64,000 nucleotides of DNA, from NCBI GenBank assembly GCA_018292915.2, contig JACVVK020000381.1:216001-280000 (forward strand). Reading direction: 5' to 3'. A model generated the notes under the pieces. It worked only from the letters and a program-made list of their open reading frames with translations, had not been told where the DNA came from and ran no database searches. This document shows, in pieces, positions 1 to 11,296 of this stretch. Source of the DNA: Batillaria attramentaria. Taxonomy: Eukaryota > Mollusca > Gastropoda > Batillariidae. The position numbers and the translations under genes were made by a program. How positions within the stretch are numbered: position 1 is the stretch's first letter; the number at the start of each line of letters is the position of its first letter.

Positions 1-640
1 ACCACCTCGTCGGAGAGCTTTTTACTTTGAGATGAAATGGGCAGTCATATGCTCCAGAGGTAAAGTTAACGAATTTTCACTTGCCGAATTTAGAAAAGTT
101 ATTGCCCATTTTAAAAAGTAGGTCATGTTACGTATTTTTACGCAAAAATAGTTCAAATTCCTTGATTTTCTAAACTTTTGGAGTTCATCCAATTACACCT
201 GTACTGTGTCTGTAGCACAGCTCTGAAGCTCTGATAGATTCCGTGTAAAACAAATATTTCCGAGGTAGGGGTGGTTTGCATATAAGTCCAGATATCTATG
301 AAAAGACTCCTTCAAATTACTCATCATCTCGGCATTTTTGTCACGTGTGAAAACTGCACTTATGAAAGGAAATACTGCACTATTATAGCTTTAGTATTAC
401 GAATAACAGAGCTTTCAAATGAACATAATTATTTTTTCAAGTTTCTGCGAGAAGTCCAGGTCCAAAAAGTTCCAGTTTTGCAATTTCGTAAGTACAAATC
501 AAGGCATTCATGTCCACGTTTCACCAGCTCTCTAGATCACATACAAAATCTGCAAGTATTGTCACCAGCCCTCAAGATCTTCCAGATTTCGTGTGAAAGA
601 AAAAAAAATTCAGTCGGAGAAGTCACAAAGCCAACAGGGA
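1..640. repeat. Diverged interspersed repeat, inverted copy at 54,480-55,262
   Basis: Several blocks match the reverse complement of 54,480-55,262 in the same relative order, from the start of the window through about position 660. The small reading frame at 298-705 recurs as a diverged frame on the minus strand at 54,782-54,970, so it is repeat sequence and not a host gene. No coding function is recognisable. Confidence 0.7.
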
Positions 641-699
641 AATCACAAAACATGATATCCTGTTTCTTAACGACCTACCCTTGCATGTCACTAACACAA

Positions 700-1545
700 A
701 TGTAAATTGCGATGTATGGTTGCTGATGATACTAGTTTGCATGTTACCGACAGACACGTATCAGAAATAAACATGTGTTTACAAGATAGCATAAACGAAG
801 TAGTAACATGGTGTCATGACAACCACATGGTCTTACATCCCATTACAAGTATGCTAGTCACAACGCGGGAAAAACATCAGCGCCATCTGTCCCCATTAAA
901 CCTTTGTTAGAACGGCCAGCCAGTTCAGCAAGTTACAGACTGTCGACTTTTAGGTGTTATTGTTGACGATCAGCTGAAATGGGAGACCCAGATAAATGCA
1001 CTGTGTAAAACTCTTTCGAAAAAAATGTATATTTACTTTCTCAGCTAAGGCACATAACTGATATCCATAGCCGAAAGCTGTTTTTTAACGCACATACAAC
1101 CTCACATGTTAGTTATGCCTCCACTGTTTGGGGCGGGTGCAGCGATGTCCATATGGCCAAACTCAATTCGCTGTACAAGATAGCTGTTTAAATAGTTCGT
1201 CCAGAACCTCTCCCAACTAGCGATTTAAAAAAAACAACAAAAAAACCCTTAATCTTCTTAGCATTGAACACCAGCTTACTTACAATAAGTGTGTATTCAT
1301 ATATAAAATCTTCAACGAGACAATACCACCATATCTGGAAACTCTTTGGTTTGAATCAGCAGCATGAGAGGACCTCGAGGAATGGCATCCTGCGCTTACC
1401 ATTACCCCGTATTGACTTATTCACAACAAGTCTTTCCTTCGCTGGAGCATTACAATGGAACTCTGTCCCTTCACACCTGAAACAACATATATCTACTTCT
1501 ACGTTTAAGCGTACACTCAAACAGTGCCTGATGGATCGCACGTAA
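700..1545 (+). pseudogene. Non-LTR retrotransposon reverse transcriptase remnant
   Basis: Two separated frames look like pieces of a LINE reverse transcriptase. At 707-910 the translation has an ADDTSL core, a worn form of the catalytic YADD box, followed by the usual helix leading to a W-x-N-like segment. At 1,264-1,545 it matches the C-terminal tail common to CR1/L2/Jockey-type elements: an LPRT/I-type motif, then SLSFAGALQWNSVPSHL and TFKRTLK. Stops and frameshifts separate the two parts and no endonuclease domain is visible, so this is a dead fragment. The exact clade cannot be fixed by eye. Confidence 0.75.
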
Positions 1546-2381
1546 CGTACGTTACGCGGCAACCTGTTATTTTGATTTTCTATTTTACATGATTTCAGTA
1601 TTATATCAGTGATTTGTGTTTACAAAGGTCGCACGTGTGTGTGAATGAGTTTGGACCTGACGGACTATTTTCTCTATGTTTTTTTCTTGTAGTTTAGTGC
1701 ATAATTTTCTGTGTTCAATTTTTTTCTTTTATAGTTTGCTCCATTTTTTTCCGCAGTAATTAGTCTCTGTAGTATTAGCAACGGCAAGTTTGCAAACTGG
1801 CGAGCTTCTGTCAAAAAGTTTACCGTTGATAATGAAGTTTCATCATCATCATCATCATCTCTCCCCCACCCCCATTTCCCAACCCCAGTCAGGTGGCTAA
1901 TCGGTCGAGTTCGTAGCGGATCTAGTGACATTCAGGTAGGACTTGAAGAGGGGAGAACCGGCAACAATAACAACATGAAAACAGACAAAATAGCATGAGA
2001 TTTGGAGAAACAACTTTCCGTTCCTCCTTGTTTTTTGATGTTTCAGTCATATCAACCTTCATGTGCTTACCTTGTTGTAGTGTCTGGCAAGAAAGTTTGC
2101 CAGACTATGCCGTGCGTTGTACTTATTATGAGGCAGCACGCGATTCGTTGAATTTGGGGGGCTCGTCCATTTGATTGACAGGAGGGAAGTCGTCCATTAT
2201 GACGCATATTTGTTAAAGTACTGAGCATATGCGTGTGTGTGTTGGGGGGGGGGGGGGGTGGAGTGGAGTAGAGTAGAGGCAACGACCGGCCACTAGTGGG
2301 AGAGGCTGTGGTTTGAGTCCAGTTTTGTCAGCTTGAATCCATGCAGAAGGGGAACATAATCATATGTGTATATCTGATCAG
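1546..2381. other. Non-coding, with two repeat blocks
   Basis: No gene seen. Positions 1,840-2,030 match the reverse complement of 53,900-54,065, and 2,040-2,130 resembles 40,510-40,620. A short (TCA)n tract sits at 1,841-1,858 and a poly-G run at 2,244-2,258. Confidence 0.6.
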
Positions 2382-2761
2382 ATCCACTGAGTACTAGTGG
2401 ATCCCCGGCCAACATCACTCTCTCTGCACCAACCCGCCGGACACTTCCGTTTCCTGTCGTCCACTGTCCACGTGGTCACGTGACGCATACATTTCTTGCC
2501 TGCGACGTGTGGAGTGACTGCTTCACGGAAGATTCTGACATTGTGAGCGACATGTGGGGGGTACCATCTTCTGCTTCGTGTCCAGCACCTTTGACGTCAC
2601 TTCCTCCTTTTATGTCATGCGACATGGGCAGCCAGTACGTCCCCTACAGCTTGGTTTGTGATTTCCGGAAAGACTGCGCAGACGGAAGTGACGAGGAGTT
2701 CTGTGTCTTCGAGTCATGTGGCAAGGATTCGTCGTTAGATTTCGAATGTGGACAAGGACAG
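2382..2761 (+). CDS. Plus-strand receptor exon: LDLa repeat
   Basis: The reading frame gives CPRGHVTHTFLACD and then an LDLa repeat ending GSDEEFC; the same segment occurs in exon 5 of the minus-strand paralogue. The donor is CAG|GTCAGC after 2,761, phase 0. The acceptor is ambiguous (AG at 2,380-2,381 or 2,396-2,397). A stop lies in frame just upstream of the first of these. Confidence 0.75.
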
Positions 2762-5700
2762 GTCAGCATGGGTTGGCGCGTGTTTTAGGGTTTAACGACC
2801 TTTTCACCGTATGTACTCCACTCTCCTATTCTCATGGTTAAAGGGTAAGGCAAGTCAAGTGCAATGTTGGGTTTAAGTGATAGATAGTGATGTCCTAGAC
2901 GGCTGCAGCCCAAAAGATTTGAACATGAATACACCATTCAGCATTTATCACACCAAACGGCAGCCAAAATGCGATGCCATGAAGGCTGCCATGTTGATCC
3001 TAGCAGTGACGTCACTGCACCACTCAGCAGCAGACGACACTATGCTGGCACACTCTCTGTGCGTGCAGGTGTGCCTGCTACACGTTTTAGGCGTGCTATT
3101 TCTGGCTCGTATACACACTTTGCTTATTTCCTGAAAGCTAGAATGGATTTGGGGATAGTTCTTTATAATTTCGAGCCAGAATATTCTAAGGAAGAGCTCA
3201 GTAAGGGGTCGGGCAGTAACGGGTCGGGCAGAAAACAGTGGGGACTGTGACGATGGGGAAGAGCCGATTGATGCGTGTTTGACAAGAGAAGCAGTAACAT
3301 CGTTCGCAAAAGCGCCAATGAAACAATCCGGGGGTAAAATGATCTCCACAAACGAGGTCAGTCTCGATTGTTCCATGCGTATTCCTGCACTCGGCGGGGC
3401 AAGCGATCGTTCTTCAAGGTCTCCAACCATTTCGCACATAACCTCCGTTTTTCCTTTGATTTGTTTAGATTCGGAAATTTATAAAAGCTTTTGTGGCTTC
3501 CATCTGCATTCTTACACATGCCCTGTTTGCTGAAACAACCAAACGCTTTGCACGGTGGCATCTCGAACACAAAATAATACTCTGGAACAACCCGCTCAAA
3601 GCTACTGGTACTGCCGACAGTGGTGGGGGAGTGACGTCACCGTCAGCACCTTTCCCGTCTCATTCGCGAAAGAGTGCGGCAACATGGCGCAGCCCAGGAA
3701 CCGAAAGCAGAGGGTGTATTCGGCGCATTTTTGAGTAAATGGTACTTTGTTCACGAAAACTTTTGCTGTCTAACAGCTTAGGACCTCAATATCTGTCATT
3801 TAAACCCAGTAGTGCTCTTGACTTGCCGTACCCTTTAACAAACACCACTGGCTTTGGTTCCTCTCAATGAATGTGAGATTGTCCCTTCTGTCGTTGGTTT
3901 CTCTCAATTCCAGTCCGCTGCGCGGCTTCTTGTAAAATGCGAACACGCGGTCGGAAAATGTGCTTTAACCAGATAGCAAGACAACTACAGTCTTTCAGTT
4001 TATGATTGTTATCCAGAGTGAGATGGTCTTGCAGCGTGTAAACGTAATTTATTTTGATTGCTGCATTTCGTTAGCTTTGCGTTAGGGACAGAGTGTAGTA
4101 CAAAGGTGTGGACAACCTTAACATAAAAGCTGTTCAGCTGTTCCATCAATTATTTTACTCCCTCCGGAAATCTGTGTTTTGACGTCCGGCGATCACTGAG
4201 CTGATATGGAACATGAAAATGACCTGAGCCATGAATATGTATGTGTGCGATCTTAGCGCGCAAAAGCAAACTTTTGGGGGTGCATATCGCCCTCCGTATA
4301 AGTTTCCAAATCGGTGCGCCCGATTACGTAAAATGCACCACACTCGTTTGTTGATTTCGACCGAAACACTTCTCGTTAAAACTCGCAGTTTTCGGTCGAA
4401 ATAACAAACTCGTTTGGTGTAGTATCCGTAATCTTATTCCGTAATTTTCCACACCTCATTGTGACTGAAAACTCTACATTGTAGTCGTCTCGCCGGGAAC
4501 TATAAGGTTGTTGTGTGTCGCTACTGTCACAATGTAGTCGTCTCGCCGGGAACTATAAGGTTGTTGTGTGTCGCTACTGTCACAATGTAGTCGTCTCGCC
4601 GGGAACTATAAGGTTGTTGTGTGTCGCTACTGTCACAATGTAGTCGTCTCGCCGGGAACTATAAGGTTGTTGTGTGTCGCTACTGTCACAATGTAGTCGT
4701 CTCGCCGGGAACTATAAGGTTATTGTGTGTCGCTACTGTCACGATGTGGTGTATGGCGGTTGAGACGGTGTAAAGCAACCCACGCATTCAGACGAACCAT
4801 CCACACACACTCACGCTCATCAGGCAGGAAACGAACACGACGAACAACATGCAAGTTACCAGTCAGGAGAACTGCAGGCGGAATGCGTGGGTTTAATCCC
4901 TTGTAGAAGACACAAACACAAGCACACACACATGCACTCGCTCATCCGTTCGCCATTCTCTCGCACACTCTCACATCATTCATTGTCATGGTCACCGCAT
5001 CATATTGACCATGAGCCAATAACGACAATATACAACACATAAAACTATCTGCTAGTCCAGGCGATTACGTGAAAACGATGCGTTAATAGCGGAAAAGCAG
5101 AATGATAATCACCGATTGAAAAGTAAACGCGTTACCTATCAACCGGTGCGAAGCCTTCGGTCGTCGTTCGAGAGGCTTCTCAAAATGCCCAAGCGCAACC
5201 TGAAATCCTTTGGCGAGCGCTCTTTCAGTTTTGTGGCACCACCATTTTGGACTTCTCTGCCAGCACATCTGAGAAATGCGCCCGCACTGTCTATTTTTAT
5301 GAGCAGTCTTAAAACGTTCCTCTTTTGTAAAGCCTTCCAGTAATTTCCTGTGTCAGGAGCTAGTCAGTTTCACCAGTGCATGCGTGTCCACCGTTTGCAA
5401 AATGTGCGTGAGTGTCGGTGAGTGATTGGCGCATTGAGTTTTATTCTAAAGAAATACGCCCTACAAATACCATTTATTATTATTATTATTTTTATTTATT
5501 ATCAAATTGCACATAATGGATGAAATTCAAAGTGGATGCTGAAGTCAACATCAGAGAATAGTCAAAACTATCTACTCAAATTGGAGAGTGTTAAAGACAG
5601 TATTTGCAGCTTTGCTACAGCACAATTATTCGTTCATCTCTCGTCCATCTTTCCTCTCGCAAATTGACACCCGTAAAATAAAACGGGGCACATGTTGAAA

Positions 5701-8700
5701 TGTTTTAATTATTTTATCCGACGAACTGACAACACTGTGAAATGTTGCCAAATATCTTTTGTTCGTCGAGGGTTTAAAGGGGAAGTCCACCCAAAAGCAA
5801 AGTTGCTTTCTATCCCTTTGTATCGATGTTCTTAACCATTCCATGCCTAAAATAGTGACCTTAATGCATCTATTTACTCACAAATGCGCCGAAAAGACCT
5901 CCTATTTTCGCTTCTAGGCGGCCGCCATTTTGCCACTCTCTCTAGTGGCGGAAACAAAATTAGGTCGGTCGCGTGACGTCACCTGCGCTGCTGCCAGAGC
6001 ACGGTAGCAGACGATACCTGCAGTACACAGTTTGCGAAAGCAGGTGTGTCTGTGAAATCAGTTCCAAGATGGTTCAGTGCAAAGCGTTTGGCTGCTTTAA
6101 CCAACAGTGCAAATGCCATAATGCGGACGGGAGCCATAAGACGGCCTTTTCATGTTCCCGGGCCCGAGGAAGTCGAGAGAAAGGCAAAACTTGAACTGTG
6201 TCAGTCTGTGTGCCAAGTGGCTAAAGAATCTAAGGAATGCGAACCTCCCTCTCCTCGTGCAAGACTACACGTGGTGTACCAGTCACCGTGTCTGCGAGGA
6301 CCATTTAACAAGAGACTGTTTTCAGGACGACACGTATTTGCAAACGATGTTGCTGCCTTTTCAAACACGCATCTCTCGCACCTGCATTCAGTCGCATGAC
6401 TCGCATCGCTTTCTCCGCCGGTCTGCATCCCCGCCGTTCTCACCATCTGCTCCCCGATTCCTCAGCCGGTTCTTCTTCCGAATATTCGGGCTCAAAATTG
6501 TAGGGGAGTAATCCAAGATCCATTCTTTCAGAATGTTGGTGTGTTATACAGGAGAAGGAAACGAAAAAGGAGAAGAAAACAAGAGGAATCAGAGCGTGTG
6601 AAGTGTGTTCTGTGTTCCTCACGGCAAGCGTTGTGTCTGCGAGCGAGTCAGTGCCAGCGCTAGGCCTATAACGCGGCCCGGCACCTACAGCGCAGATGAC
6701 GTCACGCGCCTAGCCAATATGTCAGCCTCCTTGCTCCTATGTTTAGAACAGGCTAGTGGCTAAATAAAGCTTTGTTTTTCAAAGTTTTGGGGCTGTGCAT
6801 TATAAGAACACCCACAGCTATCATATAAAACCAGGTTATGTCTTGGCTGGACTTCCCCTTTAACTCTTAAACGCCGGTACAAAAATCGTAATTTTACTTA
6901 CGAAATCTTCACATCACTAGGAGCCACTTCAAGCCACTATTACACAATCCGCAGCGGTCTGGGACCTAGCGGGGAAGACACACGCCTTGTGAGATAGTGG
7001 TCTGAAGTGGCTGCTATTGGTGGACACTGGCTTGTTCTTTTTAACCAGTCTCATCATATAGTGGGCAGGGGGGGGGGTGTTTAACGTCCTTTTCCACCAC
7101 TTAATGCGTGATACCAATGACAGAGTGGGCAGGAGGTGGTCGATCTCGAGCTGTTAAGAGTTAAAGGCACGTTGTCGTTGTGTGTTGTTTCATCAGTGCT
7201 TTACTCATCGCGAGTGGTGTGACGACAAACAGGACTGTGTCAACGGAGCAGACGAAAAGGGCTGTTTCGAAGATATAATGCTCTTCAGGAGATCAAGATG
7301 GCTGCCTGCCACAGTGGAGTTTTACCCATTCCGCTACATCAGGCATAGTTTTAATCCATTCGAGACGTTTGTCTGCGAGGAGCCTTACTTCAATTGTCCG
7401 GGACAGGAGGAACTTTGCCTGCCGGTGTACGTGCGCTGTAACGACGTGTACGACTGTCCGGGCCACGAGGACGAGGCGGACTGTGACACCTACACCTGTC
7501 CTGGCTTCTACCGCTGTCGGGCTTCCCGCGTGTGTGTCCACAGGGACCATGTGTGTGACGGTAACTACCACTGCCCGCAGCGTGACGACGAGCTGTTCTG
7601 TCAACTGGATTGTCCCGACAACTGTACGTGTCACGGACTGGCTTTCACCTGTAGCAGCCCGTTCTCTGCCCACAACCATCCTGATCTCCGCTTCCTGGAC
7701 GCCAGCAGTACCGGCATGACCCCAGCACACTTTGTCCACAACAAACTGCTGATCCACCTCAGTCTGGCCAGGTGTTCTCTCGCTCACCTGCACAATCTCT
7801 CTCTCCCTAATCTGCGCAGTCTCGACCTCACGGACAACTTACTTACCGTTGTCAAGGGGGAGCACCTGCATCATGTTCAAAATTTGCGAGTTCTCTCGCT
7901 TGCCGGTAACCCTCTCATCTCCTTTTTGAATACTGCTTCCGTTCCTCACGTGAAAACACCGGACATCATCACACTGGATTTGTCGCGAGTACGTCTGAGG
8001 GAGTTCAACCTGAGCATGCTCTCACAACTTGACAGCTTACAGACCTTGAACTTGTCAGACGGTGGTATTGAGCATGTGGTAGGTGAAGGACAACGGTTGC
8101 CAGGGAAACTCCAAGTGCTAGATGTTCGCGGTTGTCCACTGCTGACGTTCCCGAGGAACATGCTGAGCGGCACGGTAAGTCTGCAGGCTGTGTTCTCGGA
8201 CAACTACAAGCTGTGTTGTCCGGCCTCCCTTCCAGCAGACTTCAACCTCAACAACTGCCAGGCGCCGTCTGACGAAATCTCGTCCTGTCAGTCTCTACTG
8301 CGTGCTGACGTGTACCGTGTCTTCCTGTCTGTGTTCGCCATACTGTCACTGACGGGCAACACGGGAACGTTTGTATTCCGATCTTTTGCCAAAAGTTCAA
8401 ACTCGAACTCCGGATTTTCCGTCTTTGTATCGCACTTGTGTCTGGCTGACCTGTTGATGGGCGTGTACCTGGCCATGATAGGCGTGGCTGACCGGCTGTA
8501 CCAGGGCACCTACCTGTGGGAAGACGTACAGTGGAGGAACAGCGTGGCGTGTAAGGTGGCCGGCTTCCTCTCCTTGTTGTCCAGCGAGGCGTCGGCCTTC
8601 ATCATCTGTCTCATCACGGCGGATCGCTTTGTAGTCACCCGCTTTCCTTTCAGCTCTGTTCGTTTCCACGTCAAGTCCGCGCACACCGCTTGTGTACTTG

Positions 8701-11216
8701 TCTGGACTGCAGGTTAGCTTCTTGTTGGAGTTGCAGTTCACACGCCTTCACTTTTTCTACTTTCTTCTTTCTCTCTTCCATCCCTGTTCATCTTTGTCTG
8801 GGAATCGTTCAGTTTTAGAATTGGGTCAAACGATGACATGAATAATAAAAACAAGTTTAATAACTGAGTGACTACCAAGTAACTTTGGGGTTGTGCAGCA
8901 GTAGCCCCACTAGAAAAATCTGACGTCTGCGTTGATTTAAATTTGGCTTAGTGGAAGTCCAGTGCACTTGTATAATCAAAGTGCAACACTTCCACTAAGC
9001 CAGATCTACTCATGCTTGCTGCAGTAAGAGCCGCCAAGGAACTGTTCATCTTGCCTGATTTTCGCTCACAGGGCCAGAACCGAAGAAGAGCCCAAATCGT
9101 GGGATATTCGTGTGCAGTACAGAATGTGTTTACGGAAAACTTTATTTTTATTCAAACGTCAACACCTTCATTCCCATATTAATATATCGTAAGAGTGATT
9201 GGCCTGTGACTGTAACCGACATGTTTCTTGAACATAACAGACAATTCCCACAAACCCACTTCAGGTTTGACACTGGCAGCCACTCCCCTCCTACCCATGA
9301 CGTCACACTGGCAGTTCTACAGCCAGACTGGGATCTGTATTCCGCTGCCCATCACGAGGGTCAGTTTCCCCGGTCAGGGCTACGCTTCAGGGGTCATGAT
9401 CGTCCTCAACTTTCTTCTCTTTCTCCTGATCGCTGTGGGCCAGGGATCCGTCTACGCGTCTATCCGCGGTAGCAGCATGGGTACACTGGACGCGTCACGC
9501 CGGTCGCAAGATCTGACCATCGCCCGTCGCCTCGTCACTATCGTCATTTCTGACTTTCTTTGTTGGTTCCCAATAGGCAAGTTGTACGACATCAGCAGAT
9601 CACACTAAGATATATGCTGGGAACACCTCTTCACTACTTACATCGTTTTTGTTTTGTTTTGGTTTCTTGTTCAATTTCGTGTGCAACGTGTTTTGCTGTT
9701 GGCCGAATCTCTTCCTCTCGATCACTCAGATGGTAAAGCCGGTTCTTTGTGTGAAAGCTGCTGTAGTTAAAGAATGCAAATGCTTTAGGCTTCAAAGTGC
9801 CTAGATAGTCCTTATTAGCTTCAGGCCATTAGTTTCCAAAACTGTTTCAATCTATAAACAACTAGAGGGGCAAAGCCTCCTTGGCTCACTTGTGAGATGG
9901 GTCAAGGTCATCCAAAAGAGTATGTTTGTAAAGCTATCACTGTCTATCCTGAAGATAGATGTCTCTTGTGTTCATAGTTCCTAAGAAAATGGTTAATGGC
10001 AACATAACAATTTTCCAAGGACAGCTTGTATCACCTTGACTTTGGGTCAAGGTCATTCAAATGAGATCTGTAAGTGAAGAGCTTATCAATGACTATCTTT
10101 ATGCCACGTTTGATAGCTCTAGTTTTTGCAGCTTCTGTACAAATGGTAATGTAAAATTCACAACAGACAGCTGTATTGACCTTGACCTTGAGTCAAGGTC
10201 ATTCAAAAGGCTATGTCTGCATAGGTCTCATTGCTGCCTATCATTGTGCCTTGTTTGGTGCCTCTGCTATTTGTTGTTTCCAAGAAAATGCTAAGGTTAA
10301 GGTCTCCGCAAAACAATTTGAGTGGCCTTGACCTTGACTCAAGGAAATTGAATACAAGTATGCCAGTACAGGTTTTGTCAATGTCTATCATCATACAAAG
10401 TTTGATGCCTCTGGTGACCCTAGATTTTGAGAAAATGGCAATTGTAAATTTCCAGTGAGACAGACTTAGTGACCTTGACCTTCAGTCAAGGTCATTCAAA
10501 CGGTATGTCTTGGAAGGTCTTACTGCTGTCTATCAGCAAACCAGGTTTGATGCTTCTACCATTTATTGTTTCTGAGAAAATGCCCATGTTAAGGTTTTCG
10601 AAGCATTTCAGCAAACAGCTTGTATGGCCTTGACCTTGACTCAAAGTCACTGAATACAGGTATGTCAGTAAAGTTGTTGTCAATGGCTATCATCATGCAA
10701 AGTTTGATGTCTCTGGCTTTTCTAAATTCTGAGAAAATGCCAATGTAAAATTTCCAAACAGACAGCTTTGGTGACCTTGACCTTGGATCAAGGTCAGTCG
10801 ATATGGTATGTTTTGAAAGGTCTCATGGCTGTCTATCAGCAGGCCAAGTTTGGTGCCTCTGCTATTTGTAGATTCTGAGAAAATGCCCATGTTAAGGTTT
10901 TCGAAGGTTTCCGCTAAAGAGCTTTTATGGCCTTGACCTTGACTCAAAGTCACTGAATACAGGTATGTCAGTAAAGCTGTTGTCAATGTCTATCATCATG
11001 CAAAGTTTGACGTCTCTGGCTTTTCTAGATTCAGAGAAAATGCCAATGAAAACTAGCAGACAGACAGCTTTAGTGGCCTTGACCTTGGGTCAAGGTCAAT
11101 CAATATGGTATGTTTTGAAAGGTCTCATGGCTGTCTATCAGCAGGCCAAGTTTGGTGCCTCTGCTATTTGTAGATTCTGAGAAAAAGCCAATGTTAAGGT
11201 TTACTGTGGACACACA

Positions 11217-11296
<80 letters not shown>

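Noticed and set aside
2948..3439. 163-codon minus-strand frame near 3 kb
   Set aside because: Partly one frame of the frameshifted THAP fragment and partly TIR-element sequence; not a separate gene.
10173..11100. Nuclear-receptor enhancer
   Set aside because: TCAAGGTCA sites are present because they are part of a tandem repeat unit; function is untested, so it is kept only as an observation on the element.
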